A stretch of 39,683 nucleotides of DNA, from the NCBI GenBank assembly GCA_017476575.1, contig JAFUZO010000053.1, positions 1-39,683 on the forward strand, given 5' to 3'. The number at the start of each line of letters is the position of its first letter. The first letter of the stretch is position 1. The stretch comes from Bacteroidales bacterium (GTDB lineage: Bacteria > Bacteroidota > Bacteroidia > Bacteroidales > UBA932). Shown piece after piece: positions 7,610 through 17,054 of this stretch. The position numbers and the translations under genes are program-made. The notes under the pieces were generated by a model. It was given only the letters and a program-made list of their open reading frames with translations. It did no database searches and was not told the DNA's origin.

Positions 7610-8494
7610 ATGAGAATCCCTGAATCTGAACTGATCATCAATGGAGACGGTTCCGCATTCCATATCCATCTGAAACCGGAAGAATTGGCGGACAACGTCA
7701 TCCTCGTCGGTGACCCGGGCCGGGTCGACATGGTAGCTGAATACCTGGAGGACATCGAATTCCGCCATGCCTCCCGCGAGTTCGTCTCCGTGACGGGCCG
7801 GCGCAACGGCAGGCGCATCACCGTCCTGTCCCACGGCATCGGCCCCGATAACATTGACATCGTCATGACGGAACTGGACGCCCTCGCCAACGTAGACTTT
7901 GCCACCCGCGAAGTCAAGCCGGAGCACAAGCGCCTCAATATCCTGCGCATCGGCACGTCCGGTGCCCTCCATGCCGACATCCCGCTGGGTTCCTACATCC
8001 TGTCCCATATCTCGGTGGGCTTCGACGGAGTCATGAACTGGTACGGCAACCGGGAGAAGGTGACCATCCCGGCCGTCGAAGAGGCTTTCAAGGAGCACAT
8101 GCATTGGGAGAAGACCCTGCCCTCGCCGTATTTCGTAAAGGCATCCCCCAAGATCATCGACCTGATGAAGGATGTGACCATCCAGGGCGTAACCATCTCC
8201 GCGCCGGGCTTCTACGGGCCGCAGGGCCGGGTTGTCCGCGTCCCGCTCGCCATGCCCGACATGTTGGAGAACATCGAATCCTTCCGTTTCGAGGCCGACG
8301 GCAAGCCGTACCGTATCACCAACTTCGAGATGGAGAGCGCTCCGTTGGCCGGTCTCGCTGCCCATCTCGGCCACGATGCCTGCACAGTGTGCTGCGTTAT
8401 CGCCAACCGCTACCTCCAGAGTTCCAACCCGGACTACAAGCCGGCCATCCGGCGCCTCGTCGGACTCTGCGTCGAGCGGATCTCGCAACTCTGA
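7610..8494 (+). CDS. Nucleoside phosphorylase, uridine-phosphorylase-like
   Basis: This member of the PNP/UDP phosphorylase family is predicted to cleave a nucleoside with phosphate to the free base and ribose-1-phosphate, in nucleoside salvage. The 294-residue product has the phosphate-binding GDPGRVDMVAEYL motif near residue 34, the central RIGTSGALHADIPLGS segment, and NFEMESAPLAGLA, whose Glu-Met-Glu binds the ribose in this family. Uridine is the best guess for the base but cannot be proved from sequence. It has its own promoter and ends two bases before a palindromic repeat that may serve as its terminator. Confidence 0.87.
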   Translation: MRIPESELIINGDGSAFHIHLKPEELADNVILVGDPGRVDMVAEYLEDIEFRHASREFVSVTGRRNGRRITVLSHGIGPDNIDIVMTELDALANVDFATREVKPEHKRLNILRIGTSGALHADIPLGSYILSHISVGFDGVMNWYGNREKVTIPAVEEAFKEHMHWEKTLPSPYFVKASPKIIDLMKDVTIQGVTISAPGFYGPQGRVVRVPLAMPDMLENIESFRFEADGKPYRITNFEMESAPLAGLAAHLGHDACTVCCVIANRYLQSSNPDYKPAIRRLVGLCVERISQL

Positions 8495-8495
8495 G

Positions 8496-8580
8496 ACCGA
8501 TAAGATTCTTCACTTTGTTCAGAATGACAGCCTCGTGTTATTCTGAGGCAGGTTCACCTGCCGAAGAATCTACTATCGGT
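8496..8580. repeat. Palindromic interspersed repeat, copy 1
   Basis: A 71-bp core (8503-8573) is the reverse complement of the core at 16903-16973, with three mismatches. The core has its own inverted ends (GATTCTTC/GAAGAATC) and an inner hairpin GGCAGGT/ACCTGCC. Here it is flanked by complementary outer arms ACCGATA (8496-8502) and TATCGGT (8574-8580), which the other copy lacks. It lies between converging genes and folds into a long hairpin that could act as a terminator in both directions. It has no coding capacity. Confidence 0.85.
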
Positions 8581-8582
8581 AT

Positions 8583-9521
8583 CTAATAGAGGCTGTCCAG
8601 CGTAGCAGCTTCCCAGCGTGGGACGGACGGGTCGTCGACGTAGACATCGACGATGCGCAGCCACCCTTCCATGATGTTCTTCTCCAGAAATTCCTTCTGG
8701 ACTGGCCACAGGGCGAAATAGTTGTCCGCGATGTCGTGCTGGTGCTCATGATAGCGGTAGACGCAGTAGGGATAGCCGTTCTTCTTGTAGAGTGCGGCCA
8801 GGACATCGGTGCCCCACAGGCCCAGGTTCAGCACCTGGGTCTTGCGGTATTGGACCGTGTTGTCGGCGGTGCCGTGCATGAGGAGGGTGGGACAGGGGGC
8901 CCGCTTGTATTTCGGTGTGCCATGCTTGCCGACGATGGCGCCCGCGAAAGAGATGAGGCCCTTGAAGTTGAATCCTTCCGGCAGGACGGCGGCGTAAGGG
9001 TCCTGGTTGCAGATGGAAAGTTCTGCTGCCAGAGAGACGATGGCGCCTGAGGAGTTGCCTGCCAGGACGATGTTCTCCGGGTCGATACCGAGGGCATCCT
9101 GGTTGGCAATGATATATTCCACGGCGGAGAAGAGGTCCTCGACACCCATGTATTCGGCCTTGATGGTGTTCAGGGCGGTCTTGATCTGGCCGATGGGCCC
9201 GAAGTCCATCTTCACGCCCTTCAGGCCGAAGCGATAGTCGATGGTGATGACCTTGTAGCCGTTCTCGTTGAGGGTTTTGAACCACGGGAAATAGCGCTCG
9301 CTGGACCGGTAGCCGCCGACGAAGCCGCCGCCGTGGACGAATAAGAGGGTCGGCTTGGTGATGCTTTTGTGGGTCAGTTCTGCGTCCGGGACCGGGTCGT
9401 ACACATCCAGATAAAGGTCGCATGTGTCGCGCTGTGCGTACATGTAGGTGCCGGTCAGGTTCTGCGCCCCGGCGGAAAGGCAGAGGAATGCGGTCAACAC
9501 CGCGGTCATCAATCTGTTCAT
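8583..9521 (-). CDS. Secreted alpha/beta-hydrolase esterase (carboxylesterase/BD-FAE type)
   Basis: The 312-residue product starts with a signal peptide (MNRLMTAVLTAFLCLSAGAQ) and then an alpha/beta-hydrolase domain. The oxyanion HGGGF motif and the nucleophile elbow GNSSG with S157 are visible. D and H candidates lie in HGTADNTV and YHEHQHDIAD. The likely substrates are esters such as acyl groups on plant polysaccharides or small molecules, acting in the periplasm or outside the cell; the specificity is not known. The promoter box ends only five bases before ATG 9521, so the mRNA may be nearly leaderless, or translation may start at the ATG at 9509. It converges on the nucleoside phosphorylase gene. 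Confidence 0.85.
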   Translation of the reverse strand: MNRLMTAVLTAFLCLSAGAQNLTGTYMYAQRDTCDLYLDVYDPVPDAELTHKSITKPTLLFVHGGGFVGGYRSSERYFPWFKTLNENGYKVITIDYRFGLKGVKMDFGPIGQIKTALNTIKAEYMGVEDLFSAVEYIIANQDALGIDPENIVLAGNSSGAIVSLAAELSICNQDPYAAVLPEGFNFKGLISFAGAIVGKHGTPKYKRAPCPTLLMHGTADNTVQYRKTQVLNLGLWGTDVLAALYKKNGYPYCVYRYHEHQHDIADNYFALWPVQKEFLEKNIMEGWLRIVDVYVDDPSVPRWEAATLDSLY

Positions 9522-9526
9522 GGCTG

Positions 9527-9534
9527 CAAATTTA
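9527..9534 (-). promoter_or_regulatory. Promoter -7 box for the esterase gene
   Basis: The minus strand reads TAAATTTG, a TAnnTTTG match. It ends five bases before ATG 9521, so the transcript would begin at or next to that ATG. Confidence 0.6.
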
Positions 9535-9698
9535 ATAAATATACTCAGAGATGCCATTCCCAGCCCGTGTTTTTCCCGAAAATCACACCTTGGTCCTGGC
9601 CGCCATCCACAAAAAAGGATAGAAACACGGATGGAAAGCACCTGCCAAAATGGCGGGATGAAGACGGGGCGCGATTGTTGATTGTCAGGGAAATTGAT

Positions 9699-9706
9699 TA
9701 TTTTTG
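9699..9706 (+). promoter_or_regulatory. Promoter -7 box for the clp ATPase gene
   Basis: TATTTTTG matches TAnnTTTG, 20 bases before ATG 9727. A TTG at 9678-9680, 18 bases upstream, may be the -33 element. Confidence 0.65.
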
Positions 9707-9726
9707 TATAACTTTACCCTGACATT

Positions 9727-12057
9727 ATGCAGATACAGATATCAGAACAACTCAACGGGATCATCAAGTATGCCCGGGAGGAGGCAATGCGGACCGGCAG
9801 CTACGGCATCGGTCCGGACCACCTGTTCCTCGGCATCATCCGCCACGAAGAGAACAGCGCCTTCCGGGTGCTCCAGGGGCTGGGGATGGAACCGGCCCGC
9901 CTGAAGGAGTTCATCGACGGACGCATCTTCACCAATGAGACGATCCCCTATTCTGAAATCGACCATATCAACTTCTCGCGTCAGGCGCAGAATGTGCTGA
10001 GTATCACAGTGATGGAAGCTACCCGGCTGAAGAGTCCCGAAGCGGGGGCCCACCACCTGCTGCTGGCGTTGTGCCGTACGACCGAGAGCTATGGCCAGGC
10101 CTGTCTCCGGGCCAACGGCATCGACTACGGCCGGCTCCTTGCCTATATGGAGGACGAAGGGTTGCTGCAGCTCCGTCCGAAGGAACAGCAGGCCGCCCAG
10201 GCAGACGATGAAGAGCCAGAGGGCCCCGGTGCCCCCAAGAAGGAAGTGGATATCGAGGAATTCGGCTATGACCTGACGAAGGCGGCCCGGGAAGGAAAAC
10301 TGGACCCGGTCGTCGGGCGCGATACGGAAATCGCCCGTGTCATCGAAATCCTGGGACGTCGTAAGAAGAACAATCCCATGCTCATCGGCGAGCCGGGTGT
10401 CGGCAAGTCTGCCATCATGGAAGGTATCGCCCTCCGCATCGCCTCCGGCGACATCTCTCCCGCCCTTGCCAAAAAGCGGATCATCTCGCTGGACATCGCC
10501 TCGGTGGTGGCCGGTACGAAGTATCGCGGCGACTTCGAAAAACGCCTCAAGTCCATTATCAAGGAAGCGCAGGACAACCCGGATCTCATCCTGTTCATCG
10601 ACGAGTTCCATACCATCGTCGGGGCGGGGGGCGCCTCGGGCAGCCTGGACGCGGCCAACATGCTCAAGCCGGCCCTCGCCCGCGGCGAAATCCAGTGCGT
10701 CGGTGCGACGACCATGGACGAATTCACCAAGATCGTGGAGAAGGACGGAGCCCTTGACCGGCGGTTCCAGAAGATTGTCGTGGAACCGACTGACGTGAAG
10801 CAGTCCATCGAGATCCTGCAACAGTTGAAGCCGCATTACGAAGCGTTCCACCACATCACCTACACCGACGACGCCGTCGAGGCCGCCGTGCGGCTGACCG
10901 ACCGGTACATCACCGACAAGTCCCTGCCGGACAAGGCCATCGATGCCCTGGACGAAGCCGGTTCCATGGTGCGGCTTTCTCTGGCGAAGAAGAAGGGCCG
11001 TGCCGACGTCGTCGATGCGGAAGATATCGCCTCCGTCGTCTCCAAGATGACCGGCATCCCGGTCAAAAAGGTCGCCGAATCCGAGGGCAACCGCATCCTC
11101 AAGATGAAAAAGCGCCTCCAGGAGAGTATCATCGGCCAGGATGAGGCCATCGACACCGTCGTGCGGGCCATCCGGCGCAACCGGGCCGGTCTCAAAGACC
11201 CGAACCGTCCGATCGGTACCTTCCTTTTCTTCGGCCCGACCGGCGTGGGCAAGACCCAGCTGGCGCGCTCCCTGGCGGAATACCTGTTCGACAGCGAAGA
11301 CAACATGGTCCGCATCGACATGAGTGAATACATGGAGAAATTCAGTGTATCACGCCTCATCGGTGCGCCTCCGGGCTATGTGGGCTATGAAGAAGGAGGC
11401 CAGCTTTCCGAGCGGGTCCGGCGCAAGCCCTATTGCGTCGTCCTGCTGGACGAAATCGAAAAGGCTCATCCGGATATCTTCAACCTGCTTCTCCAGGTGA
11501 TGGACGAAGGACGTCTCACCGACTCGAACGGACGCGTGGTGGATTTCAAGAATACCCTGGTCATCATGACTTCCAACGTGGGGAGCCGGGAAGTGGAAGA
11601 ATACGGCACGGGCATCGGTTTCACCACTGCCTCGAAGAATGTCACGGCCGACCGGAAGAGTGTTGTCGCCAAGGCTGTCCGGAAAGCGTTTCCTCCGGAG
11701 TTCATCAACCGGGTGGACGAACAGGTCTACTTCAATTCCCTTTCCAAGGAGGACATCGAGGCTATCATCGACATCGAACTGAAAGACTTGAAGGCGCGGG
11801 CCCTGGAAGCCGGTTATAAGGTCACTGTGACGCCGGCTGCCAAGCATTTTGTCGCTGATGCGGGTTATGATCCCGCATACGGGGCGCGGCCGCTGAAACG
11901 GGCTGTCACCAAGTTCATCGAGGACCCTGTCTCCGAGTTCATCATCTCCGACCGCATCCTTGTCTCGCGCCGCAAGGCGGCCGGCGAGGTCAGGACGCTG
12001 AAAGTGGGCCTGTCCGAGAACAAGGAGAGCATCGCCGTCACCCTCAAAGAGTCGTGA
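9727..12057 (+). CDS. clpC: ClpC-type Clp protease ATPase subunit lacking the M domain
   Basis: This AAA+ unfoldase is predicted to feed substrates to ClpP. The 776-residue product has a double Clp_N repeat (about 1-150), a first AAA module with Walker A GEPGVGKS at 221-228 and Walker B LILFIDEFH, and a second with GPTGVGKT at 503-510 and VVLLDEIEKAH. The GTGIGF segment near residue 635 fits the ClpP-binding loop. The N-domain resembles ClpC. However, the coiled-coil middle domain that ClpC carries after ALDEAGS is absent: about residue 419 the chain runs straight through LAKKKGRADVVDAEDI, as in ClpA. ClpC versus ClpA naming is therefore open. It has its own promoter. Confidence 0.9.
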   Translation: MQIQISEQLNGIIKYAREEAMRTGSYGIGPDHLFLGIIRHEENSAFRVLQGLGMEPARLKEFIDGRIFTNETIPYSEIDHINFSRQAQNVLSITVMEATRLKSPEAGAHHLLLALCRTTESYGQACLRANGIDYGRLLAYMEDEGLLQLRPKEQQAAQADDEEPEGPGAPKKEVDIEEFGYDLTKAAREGKLDPVVGRDTEIARVIEILGRRKKNNPMLIGEPGVGKSAIMEGIALRIASGDISPALAKKRIISLDIASVVAGTKYRGDFEKRLKSIIKEAQDNPDLILFIDEFHTIVGAGGASGSLDAANMLKPALARGEIQCVGATTMDEFTKIVEKDGALDRRFQKIVVEPTDVKQSIEILQQLKPHYEAFHHITYTDDAVEAAVRLTDRYITDKSLPDKAIDALDEAGSMVRLSLAKKKGRADVVDAEDIASVVSKMTGIPVKKVAESEGNRILKMKKRLQESIIGQDEAIDTVVRAIRRNRAGLKDPNRPIGTFLFFGPTGVGKTQLARSLAEYLFDSEDNMVRIDMSEYMEKFSVSRLIGAPPGYVGYEEGGQLSERVRRKPYCVVLLDEIEKAHPDIFNLLLQVMDEGRLTDSNGRVVDFKNTLVIMTSNVGSREVEEYGTGIGFTTASKNVTADRKSVVAKAVRKAFPPEFINRVDEQVYFNSLSKEDIEAIIDIELKDLKARALEAGYKVTVTPAAKHFVADAGYDPAYGARPLKRAVTKFIEDPVSEFIISDRILVSRRKAAGEVRTLKVGLSENKESIAVTLKES

Positions 12058-12169
12058 TATCTTCGAGTTCGAGTCCGAGGTCGTCGATCATGTCCCTGAG
12101 GGCCTGGAAAGAGATGTCGGAAGAGATGAAGGAGCCGAGGGCGTTGATATTGAAGTCAGTGTTTCTCAT
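12044..12169 (-). CDS. Small 41-residue protein of unknown function
   Basis: A 42-codon frame on the minus strand begins MRNTDFNINALGSF and ends GLELEDITTL then TGA, overlapping the clpC 3' end by 14 bases. It is predicted to be acidic, soluble and partly helical, with neither signal peptide nor membrane helix. A TACCTTTG promoter box (12195-12202) sits 25 bases upstream of the ATG, which is the main reason to believe it is expressed. I do not recognise a family. It could be a small regulatory protein, a peptide precursor, or the relic of a longer gene. Confidence 0.5.
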   Translation of the reverse strand: MRNTDFNINALGSFISSDISFQALRDMIDDLGLELEDITTL

Positions 12170-12194
12170 GGCACATTTCTTTTAATTGCTGGGA

Positions 12195-12202
12195 CAAAGG
12201 TA
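12195..12202 (-). promoter_or_regulatory. Promoter -7 box for the 41-residue protein
   Basis: The minus strand reads TACCTTTG, a TAnnTTTG match, back to back with the plus-strand box at 12227-12234. Confidence 0.5.
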
Positions 12203-12226
12203 CGGCTACCTTGGGCCAAACTGCTG

Positions 12227-12234
12227 TACATTTG
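12227..12234 (+). promoter_or_regulatory. Promoter -7 box for the HAD phosphatase gene
   Basis: TACATTTG matches TAnnTTTG and ends eight bases before ATG 12243, giving a very short leader. Confidence 0.65.
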
Positions 12235-12242
12235 AACAAAAT

Positions 12243-12893
12243 ATGAAAAAATCTGTGATTTTCGACCTGGACGGGACCCTGCTTGATACCGTGGAGGACC
12301 TGGGCCATGCCACGAACCATGCCTTGAAGGGTTGCGGTTTCCCCGAACGTCCCGTTCCGGACTATTATAGGCTGGCAGGTCGCGGCATCATGAACATGTT
12401 CCGCGGCGCTGTCCCCGACGGGAGGGCCGACGAGGAGACGCTCGCCCGGATCAAAGGACTCTTCCTGGCTTGGTACGACGTGCACATGTGTGACCGCACC
12501 CATCCTTATCCGGACATTCCGGAACTCCTGCGCACCCTCATGGCGAGGGGCATCCATATTTCGCTTGCTTCCAACAAGTACCAGGCCGGCGCCGAGAAGA
12601 TTGTCACCCACTTCTTCCCGGACATCCTCTTCGATCCCGTCCTCGGCCAGCGGGATGGATTCCCGATCAAGCCGGATCCGGCCATTGTGGACCGCTGCAT
12701 CACCGCGGCCGGCGTCACGAAGGATGAAGTCCTCTACGTCGGGGATTCCGACGTGGACATGCAGACCGGCCTCAATGCCGGTGTGAACACCGTCGGCGTC
12801 ACCTGGGGCTTCCGTTCCCGCGCCGAACTCGAGACCTTCCATCCCTTCGCCATCGTCGACACCGCCTCCGACCTCGCCCGCCTCATCCTGTAG
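12243..12893 (+). CDS. HAD-superfamily phosphatase, phosphoglycolate-phosphatase-like
   Basis: The 216-residue product has the four HAD motifs: DLDGTLLD near residue 9 with the nucleophilic Asp, the Ser/Thr motif in SLASNK, the Lys in IKPDP, and the acidic VGDSDVDM. The cap domain, between motifs I and II, is helical, as in the Gph/PGP group. The likely role is removal of phosphate from 2-phosphoglycolate or a similar small metabolite, but HAD enzymes are hard to assign by sequence. The start codon follows its promoter box by eight bases, and the upstream in-frame region to 12186 is rejected for that reason. Confidence 0.85.
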   Translation: MKKSVIFDLDGTLLDTVEDLGHATNHALKGCGFPERPVPDYYRLAGRGIMNMFRGAVPDGRADEETLARIKGLFLAWYDVHMCDRTHPYPDIPELLRTLMARGIHISLASNKYQAGAEKIVTHFFPDILFDPVLGQRDGFPIKPDPAIVDRCITAAGVTKDEVLYVGDSDVDMQTGLNAGVNTVGVTWGFRSRAELETFHPFAIVDTASDLARLIL

Positions 12894-12978
12894 GGTATCC
12901 TCCTGTCCACATTTCCGGCTGATTTCCTGGACGGACTGGGGAATGACCCGTGCGTTGGGATAATTCGATAAAAATCGC

Positions 12979-12986
12979 TATATTTG
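12979..12986 (+). promoter_or_regulatory. Promoter -7 box for gyrA
   Basis: TATATTTG matches TAnnTTTG and ends 27 bases before ATG 13014. A small palindrome, CGAT-aaaa-ATCG (12966-12977), abuts the box on its upstream side and could be an operator or coincidence. Confidence 0.65.
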
Positions 12987-13013
12987 CATGTTTATAGTAA
13001 AAGCGAAAAGTCA

Positions 13014-15554
13014 ATGGATAACAACGAGCAGAAGAATCTGATGGAGGAACCGGAATCTGCCGGCTTCATCCAGCAGGTGGAGATCGACCACGAGATGCGG
13101 ACTGCATATATCGACTACTCGATGTCCGTCATCGTGTCCCGCGCCCTCCCCGATGTGAGGGATGGTCTGAAACCGGTGCAGCGCCGCGTGCTGTACGGCA
13201 TGAACGAGATGGGCGTGAAATATACCGGGCAGACCAAGAAGTCGGCCCGTATCGTCGGCGACGTCATGGGTAAGTACCATCCGCACGGCGATTCCAGCGT
13301 GTACGATGCCATGGTCCGGCTGGGCCAGAACTGGAACCAGCGCTACCCCCTGGTCTGGGGACAGGGCAACTTCGGCTCTATGGACGGCGATTCTCCGGCC
13401 GCCATGCGTTACACCGAGGCCAAGCTCGAGAAGATGTCCGAAGATGTCCTCGGCGACATGGACAAGGATACGGTCGACATGACCCTGAACTTCGACGACA
13501 CCCTCCAGGAACCGACGGTCGTGCCGACCAAGGCCCCGCTCCTGCTCCTGAACGGTGCGTCCGGTATCGCTGTCGGTATGGCGACGAACATGGCCCCGCA
13601 CAACCTCGGCGAGTGCTGCGACGCCATCTGCGCCTACATCGACAATCCCGGGATCACCACCGAGGAACTCATGCAATATATCAAAGGTCCGGATTTCCCG
13701 ACCGGCGGCATCATCATGGGCCGCAGCGGCATCAAGGAGGCCTACGAGACGGGCCGCGGCCGCGTGGTGGTCCGCTCCAAGACAGACATCGAGGTCGACG
13801 ACAAGGGGCGCGAGACGATCGTCGTGAGCGAGATTCCCTACATGGTCAACAAGCGCGAGATGATCGAGAAGATCGCCCAGATGGCCGAGGAGAAGAAGAT
13901 CGAGGGCATCTCCTATATCAATGACGAATCTTCCCGCGAGGGCATCCGAGTCATCATCCGCCTCAAGCAGGGGGTCAACTCCTCCGTCGTGCTGAACACC
14001 CTGTTCAAGTACACTCCGCTCCAGTCCAGCTTTTCGTTCAACAACGTCGCCCTCGTCAAGGGACGTCCGCGGACCCTCTCCCTGAAGGAGATCATCCAGA
14101 ATTTCGTAGACTTCCGCCATGAGGTTGTCGTACGCCGCACCCGGTTCGACCTGGACAAGGCCCAGAAGCGGGCCCACATCCTCGAGGGCCTCCTCAAGGC
14201 CATGGACATCATCGACGAGATCGTCCACATCATCCGTTACGAGACCAAGAGCATCGAGGAGGCGAAGCAGATGCTGATGGAGCGTTACGCCTTCTCCGAG
14301 GTCCAGGCCGCTGCCATCGTCGAAATGCGTCTCCGCCAGCTGGTCGGCTTGGAACGGGAGAAACTCCAGGCCGAGTACGACGAACTCATGAAGTTCATCG
14401 CCCGGTGCAACGAAATCCTCGCGAGCGTCGAGGAGCAGCTCGGCATCGTCAAGGCCGAGACCCGCGAGCTCAAGGAGAAGTACGGTGACCCCCGCCGCAC
14501 CGAGATCACCCTCGCCGAGGACGAATTCAACCCCGAGGACTTCTATGCCGACGAGGACCAGGTCATCACCATCTCCCATCTCGGCTACATCAAGCGCACC
14601 CCGCTCACCGAGTTCCGCACCCAGAACCGTGGCGGCGTAGGTATCAAGGCCAGTGCCACCCGCGACGCCGACTTCATCGAGCACATCTACATCGCGAACA
14701 CCCATTCGACGATGCTGCTCTTCACCCAGAAAGGCCGCTGCTACTGGCTCAAGGTCTATGAGATTCCGGAGGGCAACCGTTCCTCCAAGGGTCGGGCAGT
14801 GCAGAACATCATCTCCATCGATGCCGACGACAAGATCAAGGCCTATATCAACGTCAAGACCCTCAAAGATGAGGAATTCGTGAACAGCAACTATATCATG
14901 ATGGTCACCCGCAAAGGTGTCGTCAAGAAGACCTCCCTCGAAGCCTATTCCCGTCCGCGCACGAACGGCGTCAACGCCATCAACATCCGCGAGGACGACG
15001 AATTGCTGGAGGCCATCCTGACCAACGGCCGTTGCAACATCATGATCGCCGCCCACAACGGCCGTTGCGTCCGCTTCGACGAGGAGGAAGCCCGTCCGCT
15101 CGGCAGGACCTCCACCGGCGTGCGTGGCATCAATCTTGATGAAGGTGATCATGTAATCGGTGTCGTGAGCCAGGATCCCGGCGCCGAAGATGCAACCCGG
15201 CGCCAGGTGCTTGTCGTCTCCGAGAACGGCTTCGGCAAGCGTTCCGAACCGTTGGAATACCGGCAGACTGCCCGTGGCGCGAAGGGGGTCCGCACCTTGA
15301 ACATCACGGAGAAGACCGGTAAGCTCGTGGCCATCAAGAACGTCACTGACGAGGACGATCTGATGATCATCAACCGCTCCGGTCTGACCATCCGGATGCC
15401 GGTCTCTACCATCCGTATCGCCGGCCGGGCCACCCAGGGCGTCAAACTGGTGAGCATCCGTGAGGGTGATGCCATCGCCGCCGTCTCGGTCGTCGCCCAC
15501 AGCGAGGAAGAAGAAAGCCAGGCCGCCGAGAACCAGGAACAAGAAAATAACTAA
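13014..15554 (+). CDS. gyrA: DNA gyrase subunit A
   Basis: GyrA breaks and rejoins DNA in the gyrase A2B2 complex that introduces negative supercoils. The 846-residue product has the active-site tyrosine Y133 in [10 protein letters not shown]. The quinolone-resistance region reads [12 protein letters not shown], with S94 and D98 at the positions of E. coli S83 and D87, both unchanged. The C-terminal DNA-wrapping domain has a GyrA-box-like QNRGGVG (canonical QRRGGKG), which favours GyrA over ParC but departs from consensus at two positions. The start at 13014 is chosen over 12984 because the latter overlaps the promoter box. A TPR protein follows 16 bases after the stop, probably in the same transcript. 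Confidence 0.95.
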   Translation: MDNNEQKNLMEEPESAGFIQQVEIDHEMRTAYIDYSMSVIVSRALPDVRDGLKPVQRRVLYGMNEMGVKYTGQTKKSARIVGDVMGKYHPHGDSSVYDAMVRLGQNWNQRYPLVWGQGNFGSMDGDSPAAMRYTEAKLEKMSEDVLGDMDKDTVDMTLNFDDTLQEPTVVPTKAPLLLLNGASGIAVGMATNMAPHNLGECCDAICAYIDNPGITTEELMQYIKGPDFPTGGIIMGRSGIKEAYETGRGRVVVRSKTDIEVDDKGRETIVVSEIPYMVNKREMIEKIAQMAEEKKIEGISYINDESSREGIRVIIRLKQGVNSSVVLNTLFKYTPLQSSFSFNNVALVKGRPRTLSLKEIIQNFVDFRHEVVVRRTRFDLDKAQKRAHILEGLLKAMDIIDEIVHIIRYETKSIEEAKQMLMERYAFSEVQAAAIVEMRLRQLVGLEREKLQAEYDELMKFIARCNEILASVEEQLGIVKAETRELKEKYGDPRRTEITLAEDEFNPEDFYADEDQVITISHLGYIKRTPLTEFRTQNRGGVGIKASATRDADFIEHIYIANTHSTMLLFTQKGRCYWLKVYEIPEGNRSSKGRAVQNIISIDADDKIKAYINVKTLKDEEFVNSNYIMMVTRKGVVKKTSLEAYSRPRTNGVNAINIREDDELLEAILTNGRCNIMIAAHNGRCVRFDEEEARPLGRTSTGVRGINLDEGDHVIGVVSQDPGAEDATRRQVLVVSENGFGKRSEPLEYRQTARGAKGVRTLNITEKTGKLVAIKNVTDEDDLMIINRSGLTIRMPVSTIRIAGRATQGVKLVSIREGDAIAAVSVVAHSEEEESQAAENQEQENN

Positions 15555-15570
15555 TCAACCTCTCATAGTC

Positions 15571-16878
15571 ATGAAAAAGATTCTTCTTGCCCTTGCACTC
15601 CTTGCCTCGATGCAGGTGATGAATGCACAGATCAAGTCCGATGCCGACATCCAGAAGGCCATCGAGAAGGCGGAGGCAACCGCCAACGACGCCAAGAAGG
15701 GTGCAAAGCCGGCCGCATGGCTCAAGCTCGGCCAGGCGTACCTCAATGCTTACAACAACCCGACGGCCAACATTACCTCCGGTATCGACAAGGCGACCTT
15801 CGCCCTGATGGCCGGAGAGAAACCGGTCACGACCGAGATGGTCGAGATCGAAGGCCAGTCCTTCGAGAAGCAGGTCCTTTCCCATGCCAATGTCTACTTC
15901 AACCAGAACGGCCAGCTGGCCCTCACGGAAGTGACGAAGCCCTCCTACCCGGGCGATGCGCTCGCCAAGGCCGCCGATGCCTATGTGACCGCCTACCAGA
16001 AGGGTGCGAAGGCCAAGGATGTCGATGCCCAACTCCAGACCATCGTTTCCAACTATTACAACGATGCGTTCAACGCCTATACTTTCGGCGACCTGGCGAA
16101 GGCCAGTGAACTGTTCGGCAAGGCGGCCGAAGTGTCCATGACCGAGCCCAGTTCCAAGATCGATACCAACGCCGTCTACAACACCGCCTTCACCGCCGTC
16201 GGTGCCAAGCAGTACGACCGGGCCCGCGAGTACTACAACAAGTGCCTTGAACTCGGTTACACCTCTGATGGTTCGGTCTATGCCGCCCTCTCCGACTGTG
16301 CTTTGGCCGCCCAGGACACCCTGGCCGCCAAGAACTACCTGGCCGAAGGCCTGAAGCAGTACCCGGACAATTCCGCCATCCTCACCAACCTCATCAACCT
16401 CTATCTCAACATCAACGAGGATCCGGCCAAGATCGTCGAGCTCCTGGACGAGGCCAAGAAGCAGATGCCGGACAACGCGTCCCTCTACTATGTGGAAGGC
16501 AACATCTACCGAGACCTCAAGAACTATGATGCCGCCATCGCCGCCTATCGCAAGGCCTCCGAGATCGACCCGAACTACGAATGGGGCTATTTCGGCGAAG
16601 GAATCATCTGGATGAACAAGGCCGTCGACATCAATGAGGAGGCCAACGCCCTCCCGTACAACGAATACAAGAAGTTCGACGAGCTCCAGAAGCAGGTCTA
16701 TGACTGCTTCAAGGAGGCCATCCCTGCTCTCGAGAAGTGCTATGAGATGACGCAGAACGCCGACCTCAAGGAACTTACGGCGGACAACCTCAAACGGGTC
16801 TACTTCAACCTGCGCAACCAGGGCGCCGAGTACAAAGAAGCTTACGAGAAATACAACGCTATCCTCGGCGGCGAGTAA
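15571..16878 (+). CDS. Exported tetratricopeptide-repeat protein
   Basis: The 435-residue product has a signal peptide (MKKILLALALLASMQVMNAQ) with a type I cleavage pattern and no lipobox. The rest is helical, with TPR-like repeats clearest between about residues 200 and 350 (for example AKQYDRAREYYNKCLELGY and LKNYDAAIAAYRKASEIDP). It is predicted to be a periplasmic or outer-membrane-associated scaffold; partners are not known. It begins 16 bases after gyrA with no promoter box of its own, suggesting co-transcription. The functional link to gyrase is unclear and may be only transcriptional. Confidence 0.85.
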   Translation: MKKILLALALLASMQVMNAQIKSDADIQKAIEKAEATANDAKKGAKPAAWLKLGQAYLNAYNNPTANITSGIDKATFALMAGEKPVTTEMVEIEGQSFEKQVLSHANVYFNQNGQLALTEVTKPSYPGDALAKAADAYVTAYQKGAKAKDVDAQLQTIVSNYYNDAFNAYTFGDLAKASELFGKAAEVSMTEPSSKIDTNAVYNTAFTAVGAKQYDRAREYYNKCLELGYTSDGSVYAALSDCALAAQDTLAAKNYLAEGLKQYPDNSAILTNLINLYLNINEDPAKIVELLDEAKKQMPDNASLYYVEGNIYRDLKNYDAAIAAYRKASEIDPNYEWGYFGEGIIWMNKAVDINEEANALPYNEYKKFDELQKQVYDCFKEAIPALEKCYEMTQNADLKELTADNLKRVYFNLRNQGAEYKEAYEKYNAILGGE

Positions 16879-16893
16879 TAGACTTATGAGGCT

Positions 16894-16981
16894 GGCCAAA
16901 AAGTAGATTCTTCGGCAGGTGAACCTGCCTCAGAATGACACGAGACTGTCCTTCTGAACAAAGTGAAGAATCTTTTTGGTC
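16894..16981. repeat. Palindromic interspersed repeat, copy 2
   Basis: The 71-bp core at 16903-16973 matches the reverse complement of the core at 8503-8573 with three differences. The outer arms here are GGCCAAAAA (16894-16902) and TTTTTGGTC (16973-16981), complementary with one G-T pair and unrelated to the arms of copy 1. On the plus strand the hairpin ends in TTTTT, so it can work as a terminator for the gyrA-TPR unit. It lies between two genes that point the same way. Confidence 0.85.
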
Positions 16982-17042
16982 TTGGAATGATGATTTTGAA
17001 GGTTTCATGGGCAGAATCCTCCGATTTTGCCCATGAATTCCT

Positions 17043-17050
17043 TATATTTG
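17043..17050 (+). promoter_or_regulatory. Promoter -7 box for the CapA-like gene
   Basis: TATATTTG matches TAnnTTTG and ends four bases before ATG 17055, so the transcript is probably leaderless. Confidence 0.65.
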
Positions 17051-17054
17051 CAGC

